NCBI GenBank assembly: GCA_017610225.1
Contig: JAFCCM010000034.1
Coordinates: 1 to 20,012 of the forward strand
Length of the DNA: 20,012 nucleotides
DNA from: Candidatus Aenigmatarchaeota archaeon
GTDB taxonomy: Archaea; Aenigmatarchaeota; Aenigmatarchaeia; CG10238-14
Direction: 5' to 3'
How positions within the stretch are numbered: position 1 is the stretch's first letter; each line of letters starts with the position of its first letter. The notes beneath the pieces are model-generated. The model searched no databases, was not told the origin of the DNA, and saw only the letters and a list, made by a program, of their open reading frames with translations. Made by a program: the position numbers and the translations under genes. Positions 8,655 through 15,254 of the stretch are shown here, piece by piece.

Positions 8655-9390
8655 CCTCTTCCGCGCTACAATGCGGACAAAAAGTTTTCATTTTTAAGTC
8701 AACTCCATATTTTCCAAATGCTTTATTGTATGCTTCATGAATAACTCTTTTATCTCTTGCAGGTAAAGTTAAATAAGCATCAAGTATATCTGATCTATCA
8801 TTATATACTTTAGGTTTTGTTGATTCTTCTATATCTTGTTCAAAACTATCAATAATTAAAGTTTCTGTAATTAATTCAATAGAAGATCCTAATCTATTAC
8901 TTAAATTTTTAATTGCATTCATTTCATCTAACAAAGATGGTTGTTTAATAACAACTGTAATACCTTTTGAAACTGGTAATTTAACTTTAGTTGTTTTTTT
9001 TAGAATATCTTTTCCAGGATACATATTAAATTGAAATGTATCAGATGCTTGAATAGTAACAGGGTATGTTTTACCACATGAAGAACAATTAATATCATAG
9101 TTTCTTACTTCTTCATATGTTATATGGTATAATCCATATAGTAAAGCATCTCTATCCTTTAATGTACATACTGCAAGAAAGTCTTTAAACTCTTTAATTG
9201 CTGCAGGTTTTTTAACAATTGTTTCATAAATGCAAGTGTTTAAATGTTCAGTAATTTTGTTTGGTGAAACTAAACTACCTTTCATTTTTTCTTCTTCAGA
9301 AACATTTAAACTTCTTACATTAAATGACAACTTTGTATGAGGTGTGATAACTTCATACTCCGGATAATTTAAATCAAAGCCTTTAAACAT
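8602..9390 (-). CDS. gp26-like baseplate / tail-assembly protein with zinc-binding Cys pairs
   Basis: A 262-aa protein resembling the T4 gp26 family (T4_baseplate). It has a beta N-terminus (YEVITPHTKLSFNVRSLNVSEEEKM) and a helical block, then CSSC (Cys102/105) and CPHC (Cys238/241). The two widely separated CxxC pairs could form one zinc site. In T4, gp26 is needed for baseplate hub assembly. Here the gene lies downstream of the tube in the direction of transcription, which in many contractile phages is the position of the tail-assembly chaperone pair. The ribosome binding site is AAAGGGAG before ATTAAAAATG. The last 21 codons before the candidate shift site are much richer in GC than the rest and use CCG, AGC, GCG, GTG, ATC, TCC and CGC, unlike neighbouring genes. 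They overlap the +1-frame partner. Confidence 0.65.
   Translation of the reverse strand: MFKGFDLNYPEYEVITPHTKLSFNVRSLNVSEEEKMKGSLVSPNKITEHLNTCIYETIVKKPAAIKEFKDFLAVCTLKDRDALLYGLYHITYEEVRNYDINCSSCGKTYPVTIQASDTFQFNMYPGKDILKKTTKVKLPVSKGITVVIKQPSLLDEMNAIKNLSNRLGSSIELITETLIIDSFEQDIEESTKPKVYNDRSDILDAYLTLPARDKRVIHEAYNKAFGKYGVDLKMKTFCPHCSAEEDVDIDLVSQFFRMVYSG
8616..8634 (-). other. Candidate +1 programmed ribosomal frameshift site
   Basis: In the gp26-like frame the mRNA reads UCC CAG UUC UUU CGC AUG. A Phe tRNA on UUU (8625-8623) can re-pair perfectly on the overlapping UUC, while CGC, apparently a rare codon in this genome, waits in the A site. UUU-CGN is the known influenza PA-X type of +1 site (UCC-UUU-CGU). 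The shift would join residue 256 of the gp26-like protein to Ala12 of the overlapping frame. The zero frame stops six codons later. Confidence 0.5.
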
Positions 9391-9433
9391 TTTTAATCTC
9401 CCTTTCCTTCATATCTAATTAATAAAATTCAAC

Positions 9434-10174
9434 TTATAGTTTATCTTGTTTTAGCTGTAATTTGCTAATTTTAGACTGTAAGCTCTTTTTACAATTTTCA
9501 GAATTTTTAGCTTTAGAACAAGAAGATATTCCACTTCTTAATTTTGCAATTCTCATTCTCATTGCTTTATTCTGTAAATTTTTCATACAAGCAGCTTTTT
9601 CAGGTTTACCATTACACATTCTAGCATTTTTGCTTATATAATTTTTATATATTTTTGCTGCTGCAAATGCTATTAGTGCAGCTGCTGCTCCTGCGCTCAT
9701 TCCTATAGCTATTTTTCCCAAAGTACCCTTATTAACTGTATCTACAGCTAATTTAGTTGCCGCGTCTGTTCCCTTTTTTAAAGTTGACTTAGCTGTTTTT
9801 CTAATAGAACTTAATCTTTTAAAAAGCGATTGAGTAAATTTTGGTTGATCCCCAATTTCATTTAAGAAATTTAATACTGGTTTACATGATGATATATTAT
9901 ACTCAGCAATTGGACCCATCTTTGTAATGATATTTCTAAGTAGTTTATAATTTAAATTTTCACAGGCTATATATTGAAATGTGTTCCATATTTTTTTCTC
10001 TTCAATTGTATTATATTTTTCATCTGGAATTTCATTATTAACAATAATACTCATGATTTGATAATCGGATGCTTCATTTTGAATAAAATAATTAAAATCT
10101 TTTTGAGGATGCATCTCACATATAGTATCTCTACATATACTGAGAAACAATAAAGAATTTGATATATTAACCAT
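9434..10174 (-). CDS. Membrane-segment tail-region protein, paralogue of the 251-aa protein
   Basis: A 246-aa protein. Its N-terminal 100 residues are clearly paralogous to the neighbouring 251-aa protein: LLFLSICRDTICE, YFIQNEASDYQIM, EIPDEKY and MGPIAEYNISS all have counterparts at matching spacing. The second half differs. It has a basic linker, one probable transmembrane or amphipathic Ala-rich helix (IGMSAGAAAALIAFAAAKIY, about residues 157-176), then two C-x8-C units (CNGKPEKAAC and CSKAKNSENC) in a basic helical tail. The paired cysteines suggest small disulphide or metal-stabilised hairpins; this is inference. The function is unknown. Its place among tail genes suggests a minor virion component, perhaps one acting at the host membrane. 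The ribosome binding site is GGAGG, four bases before ATG, just downstream of a hairpin terminator. Confidence 0.6.
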   Translation of the reverse strand: MVNISNSLLFLSICRDTICEMHPQKDFNYFIQNEASDYQIMSIIVNNEIPDEKYNTIEEKKIWNTFQYIACENLNYKLLRNIITKMGPIAEYNISSCKPVLNFLNEIGDQPKFTQSLFKRLSSIRKTAKSTLKKGTDAATKLAVDTVNKGTLGKIAIGMSAGAAAALIAFAAAKIYKNYISKNARMCNGKPEKAACMKNLQNKAMRMRIAKLRSGISSCSKAKNSENCKKSLQSKISKLQLKQDKL

Positions 10175-10189
10175 GAAACCTCCAACAAT

Positions 10190-10229
10190 AAAAAAAATAG
10201 TCGGACCCTTTTACAAGTTCGACTATTTT
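10190..10229 (-). terminator. Terminator or attenuator between the two paralogues
   Basis: A ten-bp stem (AAAATAGTCG at 10194-10203 with CGACTATTTT at 10220-10229), extended by an inner GAC/GTT, is followed on the minus strand by a run of eight Ts (10197-10190). It lies only about 16 bases upstream of the 246-aa start, leaving no room for a promoter between them. Expression of the downstream genes therefore probably depends on read-through. Confidence 0.75.
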
Positions 10230-10245
10230 ATATATTTAAAAAAAA

Positions 10246-11001
10246 TTATTTTTTTTTAGATTTCTTAGCTTTTCTTTTTTTCCAAGCTTTATAAGCAAGA
10301 TAAGCTGCACCAGCACCAAGAGCTGCTCCACCAACACCTTTAGCAGATGCTTGTTGACCAGGAGTCATACCTTTCCAAGATTTTTGTGTAGATTTAACTC
10401 CTTTGCTAACAACATTTTCAGCGCCTGTTGCAATTTTTTCACCAGTAGATGCTATTCCAAGTGCTCCTTTAACTCTTCTTTTTGTTGAGTTAGCACGCCA
10501 TTTTAATTTTAACTTATTTCTTTTATCTTTCATTTTATCTGAAAATGTTTTTCTACCAGTAGGTTCTCTAACACCTCTCTTAAAAAACTCTTTAGTAGTT
10601 TCTTTTTCTTTTAATGCTTCTTTATAAAAACCATTATGTTGATGTAATTCCATAATAGGTTGAGCTGAACTAAGACCATATTCACTAATAGGACCCATCT
10701 CAAAGATAATTCTATCAATATCCTTTTCATCAAATCCTTCCTCTATAGCAAAATAATCATAAGCTTTAACTATATCTTTTCTAAAACATTCCCAAACAAC
10801 TTGCTCAGAAATATCATCAAATTTATCTTCAGGCATTTCACCTAAAGTAACTAAATGAATAACTTCATAATCAGAAGCTTCATTTTGAATATAATCTTTT
10901 AGCTCTGTTTTTTCTTTTATTGAAGACTCATCTATTGATTCACAAACACTTTGTCTTGCAAGTTTAAGAAACAGCAGAGATTCAATTAATGGATGTAACA
11001 T
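10246..11001 (-). CDS. Membrane-segment tail-region protein, paralogue of the 246-aa protein
   Basis: A 251-aa protein sharing its N-terminal module with the next gene: LLFLKLARQSVCE, YIQNEASDYEVIH, GEMPEDKF and MGPISEYGLSS. The central part is highly basic (KDKRNKLKLKWRANSTKRR). The C-terminus has a Gly/Ala-rich probable membrane helix (GVGGAALGAGAAYLAYKAW), then a pure Lys/Arg/Ala tail (KKRKAKKSKKK) that could bind DNA or lipid headgroups. It lacks the two C-x8-C units of its paralogue. The ribosome binding site AGGAGG is well placed, and the gene begins 18 bases after the tube stop, so it is cotranscribed with the tube. The role is unknown; a minor tail or injection-related protein is an inference from location and membrane segment. 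Confidence 0.6.
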   Translation of the reverse strand: MLHPLIESLLFLKLARQSVCESIDESSIKEKTELKDYIQNEASDYEVIHLVTLGEMPEDKFDDISEQVVWECFRKDIVKAYDYFAIEEGFDEKDIDRIIFEMGPISEYGLSSAQPIMELHQHNGFYKEALKEKETTKEFFKRGVREPTGRKTFSDKMKDKRNKLKLKWRANSTKRRVKGALGIASTGEKIATGAENVVSKGVKSTQKSWKGMTPGQQASAKGVGGAALGAGAAYLAYKAWKKRKAKKSKKK

Positions 11002-11019
11002 AATATTCCTCCTACTTAA

Positions 11020-11751
11020 TTATTTTAATTTTTTTCCATAATTGTAAATTTCATTTTTAGCTTTATCAGTATTTGGTTGATATAATGATTTGATTTTTTC
11101 GTATACCCAATTTTCATGCCATACGTAATCAACATTAAATTCAATCTCAACATCTAATTTACCAATACTTTCAACATCGCTAGCATATAAATCAGCAGGA
11201 TCTTTAGTTGGAAATACACCATCATAAGCTGCATAATATTCGATAGTTTTTCCATCTGGAGCGGTTGTCCAGTAATATAAAACTGCAGAATAATTTGTTT
11301 TAGTATATGCTGTAGTTCCTTCATTTTGATCACTAAGTGGTTCTCCAGCAACACCTGTTCTATAATCACGCATCATTTTAATCCATCTATGCATAATAGT
11401 AGTTACAGGTAAACCTTGCATTTCTTGAAATTTAACTGATACTGAATTACCATAGTCAAGATTACCAGGTACAGCCCATTTTACTCCACCAAGTCCAGTA
11501 AACTCAACTTTGTTTAATGTTCCACCTGGAGGTGTTACTCCAGTACATGTTGCAGCTAAAATCAATGGTGTTTCTGATTGATTTAAACCACCTGTTACTG
11601 GTTCACTATCAAATGGAATATTTGGCATTTTATCAAACCAAATAAAGTGATATCCTGTAATATATGGATCTGCAACTCCAGTAGTATGTCCGCCCCATCT
11701 TCTTGATAGAACGTTGCTTTGTACATTTGAGAAAGCATGTTTTAAACTCAT
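11020..11751 (-). CDS. Tail tube protein (gp19-like)
   Basis: A 243-aa beta-rich protein with the layout of myovirus tail tube subunits. It has an N-terminal SRRWGGHTTGVADPYITGYHFIWF, a strand/loop region with GLGGVKWAVPGNLDYGNSV, a central VTTIMHRWIKMMRDYRTG helix, and the closing strands KLDVEIEFNVDYVWHENWVYEKI. Tube subunits stack as hexameric rings inside the sheath and form the channel for DNA. The gene follows sheath and the small 65-aa gene in transcription order. Its start has GGAGG eight bases upstream. A 120-base leader contains a late-promoter motif copy and a sequence shared with the sheath leader, which suggests strong, coordinated expression of the two most abundant tail proteins. 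Confidence 0.75.
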   Translation of the reverse strand: MSLKHAFSNVQSNVLSRRWGGHTTGVADPYITGYHFIWFDKMPNIPFDSEPVTGGLNQSETPLILAATCTGVTPPGGTLNKVEFTGLGGVKWAVPGNLDYGNSVSVKFQEMQGLPVTTIMHRWIKMMRDYRTGVAGEPLSDQNEGTTAYTKTNYSAVLYYWTTAPDGKTIEYYAAYDGVFPTKDPADLYASDVESIGKLDVEIEFNVDYVWHENWVYEKIKSLYQPNTDKAKNEIYNYGKKLK

Positions 11752-11780
11752 ATCGTATCCTCCACGTTATTTTCTTTTCT

Positions 11781-11801
11781 AGTTTTAAAATCCTTTTTGG
11801 A
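11781..11801 (-). promoter_or_regulatory. Leader motif shared with the sheath gene (tube copy)
   Basis: The minus-strand core CCAAAAAGGATTTTAAAACT begins about 50 bases upstream of the tube start and is 20 of 21 bases identical to a sequence in the sheath leader. It could form a tiny ATCC/GGAT hairpin with an A5 loop followed by T4. It lies downstream of the tube promoter, so it would be in the untranslated leader. Just upstream of it in the transcript is a short perfect inverted repeat, AATTC-GTA-GAATT (11824-11836). Confidence 0.45.
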
Positions 11802-11871
11802 TCATCAGGACATGTTTTGCGTCAATTCGTAGAATTATAATTATTCATAATACAGTTCTGATTAATATATT

Positions 11872-11891
11872 CTTTATATTTTGTTCTAAAT
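11872..11891 (-). promoter_or_regulatory. Proposed late promoter of the tube unit
   Basis: The minus strand reads TTTAGAACAAAATATAAAGA. The 16 bases AGAACAAAATATAAAG are identical to the copy upstream of the 225-aa virion gene. The site lies about 120 bases upstream of the tube start, directly after a hairpin that ends the previous unit. TATAAA resembles the -10-like element of T4 late promoters. Confidence 0.6.
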
Positions 11892-11929
11892 ATTATGTCA
11901 ACTAGTTATTTAAAAATGATAGCGGATTA

Positions 11930-11968
11930 AACTCCCTACCTGTTGATATTATCTAAAGATAGGGAGTT
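11930..11968 (-). terminator. Probable terminator after the 65-aa gene
   Basis: A nine-bp stem (AACTCCCTA at 11930-11938 with TAGGGAGTT at 11960-11968) with a 21-base loop lies 10 bases after the small gene's stop. On the minus strand it is followed only by TTTAAT, so the U tract is weak and termination may be partial. Confidence 0.55.
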
Positions 11969-11977
11969 AATGATAAT

Positions 11978-12175
11978 TTATTTTGACTTATCGTTTGTAA
12001 TTGAAAGAGCCCGGAAATCCTTAAGTTGATTACCTAATTGCATGCTAAGTTTTCTTGCTTGTAGTGCTTTAGTTTTACTACCACGACCGTCTTTTCCACC
12101 TTCCGCTAATTCTGAAAATGCATCAAAGGCTTCTTTTAAACTCTCAATTGATTCATCATATTCTATTAAACTCAT
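11978..12175 (-). CDS. Small histone-H1-like (Hc1-like) protein
   Basis: A 65-aa helical protein whose central part (AEGGKDGRGSKTKALQARKL, then SMQLGNQLKDFRALSI) matches the pattern of the Hc1/H1-like family: an acidic amphipathic helix, a short Gly/Lys-rich turn, then a basic helix with regularly spaced Arg/Lys. Chlamydial Hc1 has AEKGNKAAAQRVR at the equivalent place. Proteins of this type bind DNA or act as small virion or chaperone-like helices; which applies here is not shown by the sequence. AGGAGG precedes the start. The gene has its own promoter motif and terminator between sheath and tube, so it is expressed as a separate small unit, which suggests a needed stoichiometry different from its neighbours. 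Confidence 0.5.
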   Translation of the reverse strand: MSLIEYDESIESLKEAFDAFSELAEGGKDGRGSKTKALQARKLSMQLGNQLKDFRALSITNDKSK

Positions 12176-12225
12176 AGCTTCCTCCTAAAAAAAATTAATT
12201 GATTAATTACCTATACTACTGTATG

Positions 12226-12245
12226 ATTTAATATATGTTCTTATT
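12226..12245 (-). promoter_or_regulatory. Proposed late promoter of the 65-aa gene
   Basis: The minus strand reads AATAAGAACATATATTAAAT. It fits AGAACA-W3-TATAAA except that the last element is ATTAAA. It sits right after the sheath terminator and about 50 bases before the small gene's start. Confidence 0.5.
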
Positions 12246-12271
12246 AAAATACTATATCAGTGTGTATACGG

Positions 12272-12315
12272 AAAAAACAGGAAATAGAAGACTTTAACAT
12301 ATCCTATTCCCTGTT
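12272..12315 (-). terminator. Terminator after the sheath gene
   Basis: The stem is formed by 12276-12287 and 12304-12315. In minus-strand RNA it is 12 bp (AACAGGGAATAG with CUAUUUCCUGUU) with a single G-U pair, which would be an A-C mismatch on the other strand. That and the following TTTTTT run show it acts on minus-strand transcripts. It lies six bases after the sheath stop. Confidence 0.8.
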
Positions 12316-12321
12316 TGTTAA

Positions 12322-14304
12322 TTATTTAATGAAGAAATTTAAACTAATTTTTTCTGCAACTCTAGTAGGTTCTAAAGTAATATTAACATGAAAAGTTTTA
12401 GTTTTAATTTCATATGCAGTAGCACCAACCTCAACATTAAAGCTATAAAGACCTCTTCTAGATTTAATATTATCAAGGAATTGTACTATTCCACCGGCTA
12501 CTTGACTCCAAGTGATTTGATCATTTTGCTCAAATATAAAGAAACGGCAATATTGTTCAAGAGCACGTTTGCAATATAGAACAAGTCTTACAATATTCAA
12601 GTCTTGTAATGCACTTGGTTTAGCTTGAGAAGTCAATTGACCCCAGTTAGTATATCCTGGGTTGAACTTAACAATTGGATTTAATTGTTTTAAATACATT
12701 TGATCTCTTTGACCTAATCTTGGATTAAATCTAAGTTCTTTAATTGTATCAATTGAAGCTCTATTAAAACCAGCAGCAGCAAACCAAATCTCAGCTACAT
12801 TATCATTTCTTGGTAATAAATATGACATATGAAATACTGGAGAGAACCATATATCTTGTCCAGTAAATGAATCATACACTTTATTATACTCTTCATAAAT
12901 AGAACAGAAATAATTATTAAATGTATGAACATCATTACGTTTAGTAATTGAATTAGTATATGATGAGTTATCACCATTATCCATAATTGCTACACAATCA
13001 CGTCTGGTTTGAACTAATGTTGAAATACTAGTTTTAACATCAGAAGGATATCCACAATCAAATACTATTGAAAAATAAATATTTTCTTGGTCTAATAAAT
13101 CATCAACTGAACTTGAACCATCGACTGAACTAGTTAATTGACCAAGATAACCTTGAGATAATAATTGAGTAGCAACCACAGTATCTAAATCACCACTAGC
13201 AGTTAAAAGACTTCCATCACTACCTTTCTTTAATGGAACAGGTTCTGATGATGTAAAAGCTGCTGCTACTAATGCAAATGATTTTTTAATTGTATAAGTA
13301 ATTTCGCCAGTTTCATCAAACAATGAAGTATCACCAATCCAATTTCTAGCACCACTTAATATTCTATCATTATATACTTCAATGCTATCTTCATCAGCAT
13401 TCAAACCACCACACCATCCTTGAAGTTTATTACCACGTTGATCAGTAGCTTCTATACAATAAGCATAAGGAAAAGCTGTAGAAATCCAATCAGTAAAATC
13501 TTGTTTAGTATCAGTTATTGATGCTGCACCAGTAGATTTATCAACTGAAACGGTACCAATTTCTTTATCATAAACTTTAATTAATGTATCATAACCACTT
13601 GACATAATTTCATCACCATCAGTAGTCATTTCACATCTTAAAACACTTGAATAATTATTAAGAACATATTGAATCCAAATAGAATCGCCAGAGTTATCTC
13701 TAGCATTAGGATCAAATGATAATTCAAATGATTCTACTATAACTTCTGTACTATCAGCTTGTTTTTCATAAACATCAAGAACATAAATTCCGTCTAACAT
13801 TGGGTTAGCATGAGCTGTTAATCTTACACTAATACCATTATAATATTCTCCTCTACCAATTGGATAAAGAATACATAGTGGATAAGTATCTCCAACTTGA
13901 GCTAATCCTGTTCTTAATTCATAAATATTATTAATATCTGTTGAATTGATATTATTTAATGATACTGTAGCAGTAGAATCAGTTGCAGCTAACTCAACAT
14001 TAATTCTTATATTTGCATATGATGCATCATCTGGCATACATCTAATAAAGAATAATGATCCAGATTCTCCTAGATAATTATATGCACAATACATACCTTG
14101 CCCATAACTTTTTCCATATTCAGTGATATTAGGTTCACCAAATTCAGAAATAAGTTCAGCTCTTCCACCGATAAATTTTAAAACGTTGTCTTCACCTTTT
14201 TTGGTAATACCACAAATTAAACCAATTGTGCTTGGTACTGCTGCAACATAAGTGCTTAAGTCAGTGATTGTAGTATATACACCTGGTGATATTGGACTTG
14301 CCAT
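12322..14304 (-). CDS. Contractile tail sheath protein
   Basis: A 660-aa protein with clear sheath hallmarks. The N-terminus is SPISPGVYTTITDLSTYVAA followed by a small hydrophobic strand (IGLICGITKKG), the usual start of sheath proteins. The C-terminal domain contains YLKQLNPIVKFNPGYTNWGQ, LNIVRLVLYCKRALEQYCRF and, at the very end, TFHVNITLEPTRVAEKISLNF, the strand that interlocks subunits. Its length matches T4 gp18 (659 aa). Residues about 100-400 form the variable outer beta domains. Sheath hexamers surround the tube and contract on infection. The ribosome binding site is GGAGG before AAACATTATG. It is probably transcribed with the preceding 225-aa gene, since no promoter-motif copy was found in the 118-base gap, and it ends at a strong terminator. 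Confidence 0.9.
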   Translation of the reverse strand: MASPISPGVYTTITDLSTYVAAVPSTIGLICGITKKGEDNVLKFIGGRAELISEFGEPNITEYGKSYGQGMYCAYNYLGESGSLFFIRCMPDDASYANIRINVELAATDSTATVSLNNINSTDINNIYELRTGLAQVGDTYPLCILYPIGRGEYYNGISVRLTAHANPMLDGIYVLDVYEKQADSTEVIVESFELSFDPNARDNSGDSIWIQYVLNNYSSVLRCEMTTDGDEIMSSGYDTLIKVYDKEIGTVSVDKSTGAASITDTKQDFTDWISTAFPYAYCIEATDQRGNKLQGWCGGLNADEDSIEVYNDRILSGARNWIGDTSLFDETGEITYTIKKSFALVAAAFTSSEPVPLKKGSDGSLLTASGDLDTVVATQLLSQGYLGQLTSSVDGSSSVDDLLDQENIYFSIVFDCGYPSDVKTSISTLVQTRRDCVAIMDNGDNSSYTNSITKRNDVHTFNNYFCSIYEEYNKVYDSFTGQDIWFSPVFHMSYLLPRNDNVAEIWFAAAGFNRASIDTIKELRFNPRLGQRDQMYLKQLNPIVKFNPGYTNWGQLTSQAKPSALQDLNIVRLVLYCKRALEQYCRFFIFEQNDQITWSQVAGGIVQFLDNIKSRRGLYSFNVEVGATAYEIKTKTFHVNITLEPTRVAEKISLNFFIK

Positions 14305-14368
14305 AATGTTTCCTCCTTATAACGGATTCTTATTAAATTGTCTGTTTGTCTTTTTTCCGCTCTACATA

Positions 14369-14389
14369 AGTTTGAAAATCCTTTTTGGA
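14369..14389 (-). promoter_or_regulatory. Leader motif shared with the tube gene (sheath copy)
   Basis: The minus-strand core CCAAAAAGGATTTTCAAACT begins about 85 bases before the sheath start and differs at one position from the copy in the tube leader. No other copy was seen in the window. Its location in the leaders of sheath and tube only suggests a shared transcriptional or mRNA-level control. Confidence 0.45.
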
Positions 14390-14422
14390 GGTATCTCTAA
14401 GTTAACCTTCATAATTTTTTTA

Positions 14423-15100
14423 CTAGCAATATAAATACCAATAAAATACTAATTGTCTAGTATCATCTTTTACAATACTAGGAAATGTAACTATACTAAA
14501 TATGTGCCATGGACCAGTTGATCCACCAACATCACTATCAGAAGTATATAAACCAGCTTCATTTAAATTATAACCATTGGCATGATCTACTGATATTGTT
14601 GTAGTAACTTTTAATATTAGCCATTTATCATCGTTTAAAATATCCTGTTGAAATTCTATTGTATCAAAAGGATGTTTGTAATATTGTCCGTTTCTTAAAT
14701 CTGAACAACTTGAATCAGTTGGATGTAAAGGAATTTCACTTGCTAAACCTGTTATTGTGTTTACAGGTACATTTGGATTTAATGGATCTCCAACTGGAGT
14801 TCCTCCATTTCCTAATCCAAACCAATTAAGAAATTCATCCTCATCCGGAGCGATGTTTGGATTTTTGATATTACATAATCTAGATGCTATCCATTCACGA
14901 CCAACATATAGAACTAAGTTACTTTTACCAACCTTTTGTTTAGTTCCATCTTTATCAACAGAATAAATTTCAACATAACCTTCTGGTTTTCTTGATTTCG
15001 CAGTCGTACTATTCACTGAATCTTGTATGCACGCTTCACCATAGTTTTCATCTATATTGACCACTATAGTTTCTGGATCTTTAATCTTTTTATCATCCAT
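14423..15100 (-). CDS. Tail-associated virion structural protein
   Basis: A 225-aa beta-rich protein immediately upstream of sheath. Its C-terminal half has the pattern ANGYNLNEAGLYTSDSD, then HIFSIVTFPSIVKDDTRQLVF and a final WYLYC. This NEAGLY / VTFPSIVK / WYLY arrangement is one I associate with phage structural proteins of the tail or fibre type, but I cannot name the family. The N-terminal 40 residues are polar and probably disordered. The middle is rich in Pro, Gly and Asn (GLGNGGTPVGDPLNPNVP), as in exposed virion loops. The start has AAGGAG nine bases upstream. Transcription probably begins at the promoter motif about 40 bases before the start codon and continues into sheath. Confidence 0.55.
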   Translation of the reverse strand: MDDKKIKDPETIVVNIDENYGEACIQDSVNSTTAKSRKPEGYVEIYSVDKDGTKQKVGKSNLVLYVGREWIASRLCNIKNPNIAPDEDEFLNWFGLGNGGTPVGDPLNPNVPVNTITGLASEIPLHPTDSSCSDLRNGQYYKHPFDTIEFQQDILNDDKWLILKVTTTISVDHANGYNLNEAGLYTSDSDVGGSTGPWHIFSIVTFPSIVKDDTRQLVFYWYLYC

Positions 15101-15139
15101 TATGTAACTCCTTTTATAATCTTTGCGATTCTACTTTAG

Positions 15140-15159
15140 CTTTATATTTTGTTCTTATT
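15140..15159 (-). promoter_or_regulatory. Proposed late promoter of the 225-aa / sheath unit
   Basis: The minus strand reads AATAAGAACAAAATATAAAG, with 16 bases identical to the tube promoter copy. It is about 40 bases from the start codon, which would give a leader of about 30 bases. It lies in the divergent region between this unit and the + strand cassette. Confidence 0.6.
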
Positions 15160-15190
15160 TCTGGATATGATTGGTGACTTTTATAAAAAC

Positions 15191-15221
15191 TTGAACTATA
15201 TATATTAATATACAATATAAC
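15191..15221 (+). promoter_or_regulatory. Tentative promoter of the + strand cassette
   Basis: The + strand has TTGAAC at 15191 followed by very AT-rich sequence with TACAAT and TATAAC as possible -10 boxes. The spacings (14 or 19 bases) are not ideal. It lacks the AGAACA late motif, so the cassette is probably expressed under a different programme from the virion genes. Confidence 0.25.
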
Positions 15222-15254
15222 ATAATTGTAATTTTAATTTAATAGGAGAGGTGA

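Noticed and set aside
14316..14340. AGAATCCGTTATAAGG upstream of sheath as another promoter-motif copy
   Set aside because: It lacks the AGAACA element and is so close to the start codon that transcription would begin at or inside the ribosome binding site.
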